Notes under the pieces: model-generated
What the model was told of the DNA's origin: nothing
Databases searched by the model: none
What the model saw: only the letters and a program-made list of their open reading frames with translations
Assembly: GCA_001665255.1 (NCBI GenBank)
Contig: LZSH01000066.1
Location: 1 to 40,365, forward strand
Direction of reading: 5' to 3'
DNA length: 40,365 nucleotides
Origin: Mycobacteriaceae bacterium 1482268.1
GTDB taxonomy: Bacteria; Actinomycetota; Actinomycetes; Mycobacteriales; Mycobacteriaceae
In this document: positions 1 to 6,995 of the stretch, in pieces
Layout of the letters: each line of letters starts with the position of its first letter
How positions within the stretch are numbered: the first letter of the stretch is position 1
Translations under genes and position numbers: made by a program

Positions 1-78
1 ACAAGAACGCGGCAGTTCTCGGCGGTCTACGAGAACCCGTCGGGAACGGGTTACACGCCGTATCCGCCGCCTCCGCCA
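1..78 (+). other. Plus-strand coding-like tail, possibly the kinase juxtamembrane segment inverted
   Basis: Read in frame 1 of the plus strand, the first 78 bases encode RQFSAVYENPSGTGYTPYPP and further prolines. This is the sort of Thr/Pro-rich linker that follows the kinase domain in mycobacterial Pkn proteins. The kinase domain itself is on the opposite strand and its recognisable sequence ends at about position 56, so the two readings overlap over about 55-78. The simplest reading is that one gene has been joined head to head with itself at the window end. No internal copy exists to prove it, so this is an inference. Confidence 0.35.
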
Positions 79-886
79 GCTCACCCGCGGTCGCGAACCG
101 GTCAGACGGTTTCTTCGCCATGCCCTTGGCGATCACCTCGTCGAACGCGCGCGTGATCCCGCTGCGCATGATGCTCGGCCGCGGCGGCGGCGAGAACATG
201 TGCGCCGACATCAGCTGTCGCAAATCCCCGCCGGTCTCGAAAGGGGCCCTGCCGGTCAGACATTCGTACAGCAGACACGTCAACGAGTAGATGTCGGCCG
301 CAGGCCCGACGGCACCGCCGGCAAACCGTTCCGCGGCCATGTAGGCACACGACCCGATGATGAGCCCCGTCGACGTCACTCTCGCGTCGCCACCGTCGTG
401 CGCGATTCCGAAATCCACGAGGTATGCGAAGTCGCCCGGCGTCAGCAGTACGTTTTCCGGCTTGATGTCGCGGTGGATCAACCCGTCGGCATGCGCGGCA
501 TCCAGGGCCGCCGCGACCTGCGTGATGATCGACGCCGCACGCTTGGGCTCCAGCGGGCCGTTTACCCGCAGCTCGTCCTTCAGGCTGGCTCCCTCGACCA
601 GGCGCATATCGATGTACAGGGTCCCGTCGATGTCGCCGAAGTCGTGCACCGGGATCACGTGGGGTTCCTGCAGGCGTGCCGCCACCCGCGACTCGCGGCG
701 GAAACGCTCCTGATAGCTCTTGTCAGCAGCCATCTCCGCGCGCAGCACCTTGACAGCCACCATTCGCTCCTTGACGGTGTCGTAGGCGCGATACACCTCG
801 CCCATACCGCCGACACCGATCAAAGAGTGCAGCTCATAGGGCCCGAATCGCGTTCCCAGCCGTGCGCCGCTTTCCGCGGAGGCCAT
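1..886 (-). CDS. PknE-like transmembrane Ser/Thr protein kinase, kinase domain only (partial)
   Basis: Eukaryotic-type Ser/Thr kinase that would phosphorylate proteins at the cytoplasmic face of the membrane. The minus-strand frame from ATG 886 gives the glycine loop GVGGMG (residues 24-29), ATP lysine K46 in AVKVL, catalytic HRD (138-140) followed by IKPEN, DFG (158-160), activation-loop threonines around 171-173 and the C-lobe ending in KKPSDRFATAGELAEAADTA (to about residue 277, position 56). Sequence features such as LQEPHV, DFAYLVDFGIA and YECLTG match M. tuberculosis PknE. The APE motif reads AAE. A GGAAAGG ribosome site precedes the ATG. No stop occurs before the window edge, so the juxtamembrane, membrane and sensor parts are absent. 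Beyond position ~56 the frame stops resembling a kinase, which I attribute to a fold-back at the window end. Confidence 0.85.
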   Translation of the reverse strand, partial: MASAESGARLGTRFGPYELHSLIGVGGMGEVYRAYDTVKERMVAVKVLRAEMAADKSYQERFRRESRVAARLQEPHVIPVHDFGDIDGTLYIDMRLVEGASLKDELRVNGPLEPKRAASIITQVAAALDAAHADGLIHRDIKPENVLLTPGDFAYLVDFGIAHDGGDARVTSTGLIIGSCAYMAAERFAGGAVGPAADIYSLTCLLYECLTGRAPFETGGDLRQLMSAHMFSPPPRPSIMRSGITRAFDEVIAKGMAKKPSDRFATAGELAEAADTACNPFPTGSRRPPRTAAFL

Positions 887-1072
887 GCGTAATCCTTTCC
901 GTCCCTTCGCACGTCGTACGCCCACGCCGTCTGTTCGACGTGCGGCTGCAAGCAGTTGTTCCCGCATCGGACGTCCGCTTAACGCATTCGTCAAACGAGT
1001 CACGCGGGACGCGGCCGTCGTTCCCCCGACAGAGCGCAGTGCGAATAGGGCGTCATCCACCCCAATACGTTC

Positions 1073-1078
1073 TACGGT
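1073..1078 (+). promoter_or_regulatory. -10 box TACGGT of a leaderless transcript
   Basis: TACGGT fits the mycobacterial TANNNT -10 consensus and ends 6 bases before the ATG at 1085. Transcription would then start at the A of the start codon, and no ribosome site is seen upstream of that ATG. Confidence 0.5.
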
Positions 1079-1084
1079 AGCGGC

Positions 1085-1567
1085 ATGACAGCAGAGACGC
1101 CCGCCATCACCTCGTCACACCCGCCAGACAAAGTCCTCAACGCCGTCAAGCCCGTGGTGAAGTTCCTGCTGGGCAGCCAGTTGGGCGGCGGTCTGCGCCG
1201 GCAGATGATGGTGCTCAATTTCACGGGCCGCAAGAGCGGCCGCCAGTTCTCCATACCGGTCAGCGCGCACCGGATCGACAACACACTCTACGCGCTGGCC
1301 AACGCCGGCTGGACGGCCAACTTCAGCGACGGCGCCGACGCCGAGGTGCTCTACAACGGCAAGACGACGACCATGCGCGGCGAACTCATCCGCGACCCGG
1401 CGGCCGTCGCCGACCTGGCTCACCGCGCCGCCGAGTCCTACGGCGCAAACAAGGCGCAACGCATGATGGGTCTGAAGTTCCGCGAAAACCGCGTTCCCAC
1501 CCTCGAGGAGTTCACCGAGGCAGCCCAGCGGGAACGCATGCGCGCCATCAAGTTCACGAGCGCCTAG
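1085..1567 (+). CDS. Ddn-like F420-dependent nitroreductase/oxidoreductase family protein
   Basis: A 160-residue protein of the deazaflavin (F420)-dependent nitroreductase family typified by Ddn (split beta-barrel fold, DUF385). Visible family features are the N-terminal helix with GSQLGGGLRRQMMVLNFTGR, the conserved TGRKSGRQFSIPV strand, and NAGWTANFSDGADAEVLYNG near residues 75-100. Members reduce quinones, nitroaromatics or other electrophiles with F420H2; the substrate here cannot be told. No signal peptide is visible, although family members often associate with membranes through the N-terminal helix. The start is set by a leaderless -10 box. The gene converges with the hydrolase that follows: the two stop codons share the CTAG at 1564-1567. 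Confidence 0.85.
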   Translation: MTAETPAITSSHPPDKVLNAVKPVVKFLLGSQLGGGLRRQMMVLNFTGRKSGRQFSIPVSAHRIDNTLYALANAGWTANFSDGADAEVLYNGKTTTMRGELIRDPAAVADLAHRAAESYGANKAQRMMGLKFRENRVPTLEEFTEAAQRERMRAIKFTSA

Positions 1568-2937
1568 TAGTTCGCCGCGGCCAGCGCCAGAATTTCGTCG
1601 CGATCGGCTCGCAGCAGAAAGCCGGCGCGGATTGTCGCGTCGAGCGACTCGGTGAAGCGCTCCAGGTACTCGCTCTTGCCGCCGGGGTACAGATTGCGAC
1701 GGGTGGCCTCGTCGAACGGCTCACCCGAGCCGAACAGCAGCGCCAGGGGGTTGTCGTCGCTGCCGGCGCCCGAGGTGCGTGCGATCGGAACGTCGACCCA
1801 CGGCGTGCGAACGCCACCCTTTGCGATGCCGTTCTCGTCGACGACGAACGACGGCGGCTTCGCGTCGGTGGTCTCCAGGCGCGGCGCGTGCGACGGCGGT
1901 GCGCCGGTCCGCACCCACGACTGCAGCCCGGCGATCGCGGCCTGCAACACGTAATGATGCTGCGGCGCGAAGTTGATGAAGTGCGGCAGTTGCTGGCCCA
2001 TCAGTTCCTTGGTCGGCGCGTAGCCCGCGGCCAGCTGCTCGATCGGCGTCGACGCCGTGTCGGTGAAACCCACCTTGACCGTGTACGCGTCCGCGTGCGC
2101 CGTACCCGTGATCTCCCACGTTCGCAGCAGGTTGCCGTCGGACTGCCTCGCCATGTAATACCCGGGGAGAATCGCGCCGACGATGTCGGTTTCGGTGATC
2201 ACGTTCATCACCGGAACCCGCAGATCCTCGCGGAATGGGGACGGATCGATTTGGTGACCCTTCTCCAGTTCGCTCAGGACCGAGCCGCCGGTCAGCGGCG
2301 CCGAGCCGCCGAATCGTGAGTGCACCAGAAACCCGTCGTAAGTATGCGCGAGCCGGTCGACATGGTTGATATAGGTGGTCAGGAACATCGCGGACTGCGA
2401 CTCGCCAAATCCCACAACGAATTCCGGGGTGAGCCGCCCCAGCACCTCGGCCGGCGAGTCCCGCACCAACTGGCCGACCTGGCTGAACATGTCGAACGAA
2501 TATGCGTCACCGGGATGGTTCAACGGTGAATACCGCTGCGGGTCCTGGGTTTTCAACGAGAAGTCGCCGACGAGGCTCTCACCGCCCACGATGCCCACCG
2601 CCTGGGCCGAGACGCCGACGTAGGCGTAGCCTTCGCGCACGATCTCGCGGTGCGCCATCAACCACACGGCCGGGGCATCGACTCCGCCGCTGACGTTCAG
2701 CCACTCGACGATCACCGTGCCGTTGAACTTGTCGACATCGGTCGGCGTCAGCGCCACGATCCTGGTGGTGTACTCCGCGTCGCCGAGTGCGCCCTCACCC
2801 GCGAACGACGACGCGGTACCCGTCACGAAGAACTCGTTGGCGGTATATCCGACATCGGCGATGTCATAGGCGCCGATGATCATGTTCGGTTTGCCGGGGA
2901 CGTGGGTGACGGAGGGCATGGCGACGACATTAGTCAT
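1564..2937 (-). CDS. Alpha/beta hydrolase-domain protein (large esterase-like)
   Basis: A 457-residue protein of the large alpha/beta-hydrolase domain family common in actinobacteria. The nucleophile elbow GFGESQS (near residue 175) places the catalytic serine in the G-x-S-x context with Glu before it. Upstream are the strands TVIVEWLNVSGG and YAYVGVSAQAVGI, and a histidine-containing segment TGTAHADAY lies near residue 285, a candidate for the triad histidine. No signal peptide is evident. ATG 2937 is 17 bp from the divergent DUF2237 gene, and an AGTATC hexamer 5 bases upstream can serve as a -10 box for a leaderless message. The substrate is unknown; ester hydrolysis is inferred from the fold only. 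Confidence 0.75.
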   Translation of the reverse strand: MTNVVAMPSVTHVPGKPNMIIGAYDIADVGYTANEFFVTGTASSFAGEGALGDAEYTTRIVALTPTDVDKFNGTVIVEWLNVSGGVDAPAVWLMAHREIVREGYAYVGVSAQAVGIVGGESLVGDFSLKTQDPQRYSPLNHPGDAYSFDMFSQVGQLVRDSPAEVLGRLTPEFVVGFGESQSAMFLTTYINHVDRLAHTYDGFLVHSRFGGSAPLTGGSVLSELEKGHQIDPSPFREDLRVPVMNVITETDIVGAILPGYYMARQSDGNLLRTWEITGTAHADAYTVKVGFTDTASTPIEQLAAGYAPTKELMGQQLPHFINFAPQHHYVLQAAIAGLQSWVRTGAPPSHAPRLETTDAKPPSFVVDENGIAKGGVRTPWVDVPIARTSGAGSDDNPLALLFGSGEPFDEATRRNLYPGGKSEYLERFTESLDATIRAGFLLRADRDEILALAAANY

Positions 2938-2954
2938 GAGGCGATACTGGGCCG
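2938..2954. promoter_or_regulatory. 17-bp divergent promoter with one shared -10 hexamer
   Basis: The hexamer GATACT (2943-2948) lies 6 bases before the plus-strand ATG 2955. Its complement AGTATC lies 5 bases before the minus-strand ATG 2937. Both genes could therefore be transcribed leaderless from overlapping face-to-face -10 elements, which would make simultaneous initiation in both directions unlikely. Confidence 0.4.
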
Positions 2955-3341
2955 ATGCCGGATCTCAACGTGTTGGGCACACCGATGGAACCGTGCGGCA
3001 CCGACCCGCTCACCGGTTTCTACCGTGATGGCTGCTGCACATCGGGCGCCGAGGACATCGGACGTCACACCATCTGTGCCGTGATGACCGCCGAGTTCCT
3101 CGAGCACCAGAGCTTCATCGGCAACGACTTGTCCACGCCGCGACCGGAATTCCGCTTCCCCGGTCTGGTTCCCGGTGACCGCTGGTGCGTCACCGCGGCG
3201 AACTGGTTGAAGGCCTATGAGGACGGCCGCGCCGCGCCGGTGGTGATGGCGTCGACGCACGAGCGCACTCTCGAGGTCGTGCCGCTGGAGGCGCTCGCCG
3301 AGCACGCTGTCGACGTGCCCGACGACCCCGGCGACCTGTAG
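2955..3341 (+). CDS. DUF2237 family protein
   Basis: A 128-residue protein matching the DUF2237 family, small proteins of unknown biochemical function found widely in bacteria. Recognisable features are the N-terminal NVLGTPMEPCG, FYRDGCCTSGAEDIGRHTIC with clustered cysteines, TAEFLEHQSFIGNDLSTP, and the central PGDRWCVTAANWLKAYEDG followed by the APVVMASTHERTLEVV strand. Length is typical for the family. There is no signal peptide or membrane segment. It is divergent from the hydrolase and followed 66 bp later by a secreted peptidase, so it may be monocistronic. Function cannot be assigned. Confidence 0.8.
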   Translation: MPDLNVLGTPMEPCGTDPLTGFYRDGCCTSGAEDIGRHTICAVMTAEFLEHQSFIGNDLSTPRPEFRFPGLVPGDRWCVTAANWLKAYEDGRAAPVVMASTHERTLEVVPLEALAEHAVDVPDDPGDL

Positions 3342-3407
3342 ACGCGATCCGTCATCTTCCGACGCCGTTATCGTTGAGCCATCGAGAATTATCGTCGAAT
3401 CGCACGT

Positions 3408-4106
3408 GTGCTGTTGTGCACCGCTATGAGTGTCGCGGTGGTGCAATGCGGCCGTACTACGCCCCCTGAGCAACCGGCGCCACCGGTGACCACCACCGCA
3501 AGCAAGCCGCCGACGTCGTCGCTGGCAACGAGCGCCTCACCGGCGCCGACACCCGCCGCCGTGCATCCGGTCACCGCAGATGAACTCGGCGCGACGTGGC
3601 GGCCGGGCTGCCCCGTCGGGCCGGACCTGTTACGCCGCGTCGAGCTCGATTACGTCGGGTTCGACGGTCAGCCGCACCGCGGGGAGCTCGTCGTGCACCA
3701 GGATGTGGTCGCCGACGTCATCGCGATCTTCGAGCGGCTGCGGCAATTGCGCTATCCGATCGCGAAGATGCAGTCCGTCGACCACTACCCGGGCGCCGAG
3801 GATGAGCTGTCGATGCGGGACAACAACACCTCGGCGTACAACTGCCGACCCCTGCCCGGCTCGAACACGCCGTCCTTTCATGCGTTCGGCCGGGCGATCG
3901 ACGTCAACCCGCTCATCAACCCGTACATCGACAGCAAGGGCCATATCGAGCCGGCGACGGGTGGGCCGTACCTCGACCGCGGCCGGACCGATCCGGGCAT
4001 GCTGCATGATGGCGACCTCGCCGTCCTGGCCTTCACCGACCGCGGGTGGCGCTGGGGAGGCGACTGGCGAACACCCAAGGACTATCAGCACTTCGAGCGA
4101 CGCTGA
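3408..4106 (+). CDS. Exported M15-type zinc peptidase (D-Ala-D-Ala carboxypeptidase-like)
   Basis: A 232-residue protein whose C-terminal half matches the M15 (VanY/D-alanyl-D-alanine carboxypeptidase-like) zinc peptidase fold. Predicted zinc ligands are H158 and D165 in SFHAFGRAIDVNP and H228 in YQHFE; the segment WRWGGDW precedes the last ligand. It probably trims peptidoglycan peptides outside the membrane. The N-terminus is hydrophobic (LLCTAMSVAVVQC) and is followed by a Pro/Thr/Ser-rich linker to about residue 52, as in exported wall enzymes. VVQC is a poor lipobox because Gln precedes Cys, so lipidation is uncertain. GTG 3408 is the first in-frame start that keeps the hydrophobic segment. 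Confidence 0.8.
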   Translation: MLLCTAMSVAVVQCGRTTPPEQPAPPVTTTASKPPTSSLATSASPAPTPAAVHPVTADELGATWRPGCPVGPDLLRRVELDYVGFDGQPHRGELVVHQDVVADVIAIFERLRQLRYPIAKMQSVDHYPGAEDELSMRDNNTSAYNCRPLPGSNTPSFHAFGRAIDVNPLINPYIDSKGHIEPATGGPYLDRGRTDPGMLHDGDLAVLAFTDRGWRWGGDWRTPKDYQHFERR

Positions 4107-4109
4107 CGG

Positions 4110-4128
4110 CCCCGTCTCACCTACGGGG
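4110..4128. terminator. Possible bidirectional terminator hairpin between convergent genes
   Basis: CCCCGT (4110-4115) can pair with ACGGGG (4123-4128) across a 7-base loop, between the stop of the peptidase and the stop of the DUF7159 gene. There is no T-tract, so intrinsic termination is uncertain. Confidence 0.3.
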
Positions 4129-5383
4129 TCGGATACATCGGCTGTGGATCGTGGAACCGGTTGATGATCGGGATGCGCTCGATGATCTTGTCGCGCAGAC
4201 GCGGTTGGGGCTGCACCGCGGGAACCTGCGGCTGCGCGGGGGGCACGTACGCGGGCGCCGGTGGCGTATAGGCCGGTTCCGGTGGCACGTACGCGGGCGC
4301 CGGCGGCGTGTAGGCCGGGGCGGGCGGCACATATACCGGGGCGGGCGGCGTCGCCGCGGGCGGCACCCAGGTGTCGGGCATGTGGGAACCAGGGGGGTCG
4401 ATGTCCGGCACCGACTCAGGCGCCGGCGGCACGGCCACCATCGTCTCCACGACCGGCGGGGCCTCGGGCGCCGGGGCGGGCGCCGCCGCCGGCCGCGGCT
4501 CCACCTTCGGCGCGACGAGCGCGGCCTTGGCCTCCGACGGCACTGTGGCCTTTTTCAGCTGCTCGCCGGTGGCGTTGGCGTTCGTGGTTTGCGGCGGGGC
4601 GTCCGACGTCGCCTGCAGACCGAGCACGACCGAGAGCGACACGACCAGGGTGACGGCCGCGGCGACGACAACAGACGTCAACACGGTCGTGCGCGACATG
4701 TTCCGAAGGCTCAGCGGCGCTCGCGTGCCGCTGTCCATGGCGTACACCGCCAGGGCCGAGGCCACCGCCGCGCCACGCGCCACGGCCATATCGGCTTCCG
4801 ACGAGGAAAACACCGGAGCCGCGGCGACGGCTTCCATCGCCGACACGACCGGGTCGAGGTCGGCGGATCCGACGACGAAGATGGCATCCAGCTGGCGGTC
4901 GTTGAGGTCCAGCGCGATGACGCTGCCTGCCAACTCGACGTCGTCGGGCAGATTCTGGGGATCGGCGGTCACACCCGCGGGGTTGACCACGGCGACCAGC
5001 TGATAGTCGGGCTCGAAGACGCAGACCGCGACGCTTTGGTATCCGGCGATGTCGGCGATACCGCTGGCCAGCGCCTCGGCGGCCTCGTCCTCCGACACTG
5101 CGATGGCGTTCGGAAGGTCCCGCGCCTGCAGCGCCTCGAGGATGGCTCCCGCAACGAGCTCGCCCGCCGGAGTCCACGTCACCCCGACGGCGTTCACGCC
5201 GTTTTCCACGGCGGCTTCATTGGCGTCCAGCAACACTGTGAGCAGGGCTTCGGCGTCGAAAGTTGAGCCGTCGACAAGGTCAAGCACCCCGCGGTCGATG
5301 GCATCACCGTCGCCCGTCACACCCTCGACGAGCACCCATCGCACCGCGGTCGAGGTCACCGACAGACCGAGCACCAGGTCCAT
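4121..5383 (-). CDS. DUF7159-type membrane protein: ASKHA-like cytoplasmic domain, one TM, Pro-rich PPAPAY tail
   Basis: A 420-residue mycobacterial membrane protein. Residues 1-215 look like an ATPase-fold (ASKHA, Hsp70/actin-like) module: the opening strand VLGLSVTSTAVRWVLVEG resembles a phosphate-1 loop, and ADMAVARGAAVASAL (198-212) resembles the closing segment of Hsp70-like domains. One transmembrane helix lies at about 233-256. The outside part is Pro/Ala-rich, with repeated PPAPAY/PPEPAY units (about residues 340-395), and ends in a short KIIERIPIINRF segment. A strong GGAGGGGG ribosome site lies 8 bases before ATG 5383. The name DUF7159 is from memory of similar mycobacterial proteins. 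ATP binding is inference, because the Asp/Gly pattern of canonical ASKHA proteins is incomplete. Confidence 0.6.
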   Translation of the reverse strand: MDLVLGLSVTSTAVRWVLVEGVTGDGDAIDRGVLDLVDGSTFDAEALLTVLLDANEAAVENGVNAVGVTWTPAGELVAGAILEALQARDLPNAIAVSEDEAAEALASGIADIAGYQSVAVCVFEPDYQLVAVVNPAGVTADPQNLPDDVELAGSVIALDLNDRQLDAIFVVGSADLDPVVSAMEAVAAAPVFSSSEADMAVARGAAVASALAVYAMDSGTRAPLSLRNMSRTTVLTSVVVAAAVTLVVSLSVVLGLQATSDAPPQTTNANATGEQLKKATVPSEAKAALVAPKVEPRPAAAPAPAPEAPPVVETMVAVPPAPESVPDIDPPGSHMPDTWVPPAATPPAPVYVPPAPAYTPPAPAYVPPEPAYTPPAPAYVPPAQPQVPAVQPQPRLRDKIIERIPIINRFHDPQPMYPTP

Positions 5384-5459
5384 TAGCTAACCCCCTCCAC
5401 CTGTCATCCAGGTCAGAGACTACCCAAGCGCCCGGTCAGTGCACATCCCGCAGCTGCTG

Positions 5460-6722
5460 TCAACCATTTCGGTTGACAGCCCGGCGGGCCCGCTTTGCTT
5501 CGTACATCGCCAGGTCGGCGTCGCGGAGGATCTCGTCGGCCGTGCGCTGTTCGTCGCGATGGACCTCGACCACCCCGATGCTCGCGTTGATCGACACGTG
5601 CGTACCGCCGACGCCGACGGGCGTGGCCAACTCGGCGCGCATGCGCGCGATCTTGTCGTCGAGTTCACTGCGGGACAGGTCATGGCACACCAGCACGACG
5701 AACTCGTCGCCACCCAACCGCCCCACCACTTCATCGGAATCCGCCACGCTACGAAGGCTTTCCGCGGCGGCACACAGCAGTTGGTCGCCCGCGGTGTGGC
5801 CCATGGTGTCGTTGACCAACTTCAAGTTGTCGAGATCGATGAACAGCACCCAGCGCAGCGGCTCGCCACCATCACCCGATGCGAGTGCCTTCCTGAGTCG
5901 GCGCAGAACCGAAACCCGGTTCGGCAGGCGGGTCAGCGCGTCGTGGGTGGCGTAGAACAGGATCTTGTCGGCGTCGGCGCGCTCCGCGGTGACGTCCACG
6001 AAAGAAATCAGCAAGTCGGACCGGCCGGGCAAATCCGGGTTGAGCAGCCGGCAGCTGGACATCAACCAGACGCGTTCGGTGCTCATCCGGTCGAACCCGT
6101 ATATCTGGTTGATGCTCGACACGCCGTCGCGCAGCGCGGCACGGGCCGGCCTTCGGTCGGTAGGAATGTTTACGCCGTCGGCATCGTAGAACGGCAACTG
6201 GTCGGTAATGGTGAAGAAGTCACTACCGACGTATTCGACGCCGACTCCCATGATCTGCACGGCCGCCGGGTTGATCGACTTGATGCGGCCGTCCTTGTCG
6301 AGCACGATGACACCTTCGGCCATTGAGTCGACGACCGTCTGAAAATGTTGCTCGGCTCGATACTGAGTCGTCAGATCACAGCAGACCAGAACGTATCCGT
6401 CCGGCATCACCGCGGCGGACAGCCGAACCTTCAACGGCGCGCCGTCTGCGGAGCGGTGGGTGGTGTGCGCGATGCCGCCGGAGGCGACGATTGCCGCGGG
6501 ATCGACTGCGGCGCCGACGAGTTCGCTGACCGGGTGCCCTCGCGCCTCGTCGAATGATCGTCCGTAGATGGACTCCGCGGCGGGATTCCAACTGGTGATG
6601 TTTCCGGTCGCGGTGATGCCGATGATCGCGTCGCTGACATGGTTGACCAACGCGGCTTGATACCGCAGCGCGGCCTCTTCGGTCAGCTCAGGAGTGAGTC
6701 GCCGATGCTGAGCCAGTACCAA
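5460..6722 (-). CDS. PAS-PAS-GGDEF diguanylate cyclase
   Basis: A 420-residue soluble sensor enzyme predicted to make cyclic di-GMP from two GTP. Residues about 22-125 form one PAS domain (ITSWNPAAESIYGRS) and about 125-250 a second (VIVLDKDGRIKSINPAAVQIMG). The GGDEF domain begins with ATHDALTRLPNR (258-269), carries the metal-binding FIDLDNLKLVND (294-305), and has the intact signature RLGGDEF (GGDEF at 337-341). There is no EAL domain. The inhibitory RxxD I-site is not in its usual place (DSDE instead), so product inhibition by that site is unlikely. The start is TTG with AAGGGA upstream. What the PAS domains sense is not visible. It is the only GGDEF protein in the window. Confidence 0.9.
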   Translation of the reverse strand: MVLAQHRRLTPELTEEAALRYQAALVNHVSDAIIGITATGNITSWNPAAESIYGRSFDEARGHPVSELVGAAVDPAAIVASGGIAHTTHRSADGAPLKVRLSAAVMPDGYVLVCCDLTTQYRAEQHFQTVVDSMAEGVIVLDKDGRIKSINPAAVQIMGVGVEYVGSDFFTITDQLPFYDADGVNIPTDRRPARAALRDGVSSINQIYGFDRMSTERVWLMSSCRLLNPDLPGRSDLLISFVDVTAERADADKILFYATHDALTRLPNRVSVLRRLRKALASGDGGEPLRWVLFIDLDNLKLVNDTMGHTAGDQLLCAAAESLRSVADSDEVVGRLGGDEFVVLVCHDLSRSELDDKIARMRAELATPVGVGGTHVSINASIGVVEVHRDEQRTADEILRDADLAMYEAKRARRAVNRNG

Positions 6723-6995
6723 CGCGCGAATCCCTTCTAGACGGTCTTTGCCAAGCTACCGCGTCGGCTTTGGTGCCACTGAGCGAATTCGCCGTTGAAT
6801 TGCCATTTGCCGCGCGATAAACGTTAATTAACGTCATAGTAAATATTACTTTGGGAATTGCGTGGGGATTACTGGCGTGAATTTCATCCAATCGCGTCAA
6901 ACGGTTCTGTCCCATTGGGTCTGGGACAGCCCGCGCGGATTGCGGAGTTGTCACGATACGACCGCCGTCCGGTGGCGTCCGGTTAACTAGTCCGC
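6723..6995. promoter_or_regulatory. AT-rich divergent intergenic region with a 14-bp palindrome
   Basis: This 273-bp gap separates the divergent cyclase and flippase-like genes. It is much richer in A+T than its surroundings between about 6790 and 6860. It holds a perfect palindrome ACGTTAATTAACGT (6821-6834), followed four bases on by AGTAA-ATA-TTACT (6838-6850). These are plausible operator sequences. No gene is seen. Confidence 0.35.

Noticed and set aside
33..51. Hairpin AACCCGT-CGGGA-ACGGGTT as a terminator of the kinase gene
   Set aside because: No T-tract, and it lies in sequence suspected to be an inverted join.
4240..4370. Short repeats at regular spacing suggesting a CRISPR-like array
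   Set aside because: They encode the PPAPAY peptide repeats of the DUF7159-type protein and have no constant spacers.
4046..5266. Plus-strand open frame of 406 codons
   Set aside because: Extremely Arg/Gly/His-rich translation opposite the PPAPAY repeat gene; no family features.
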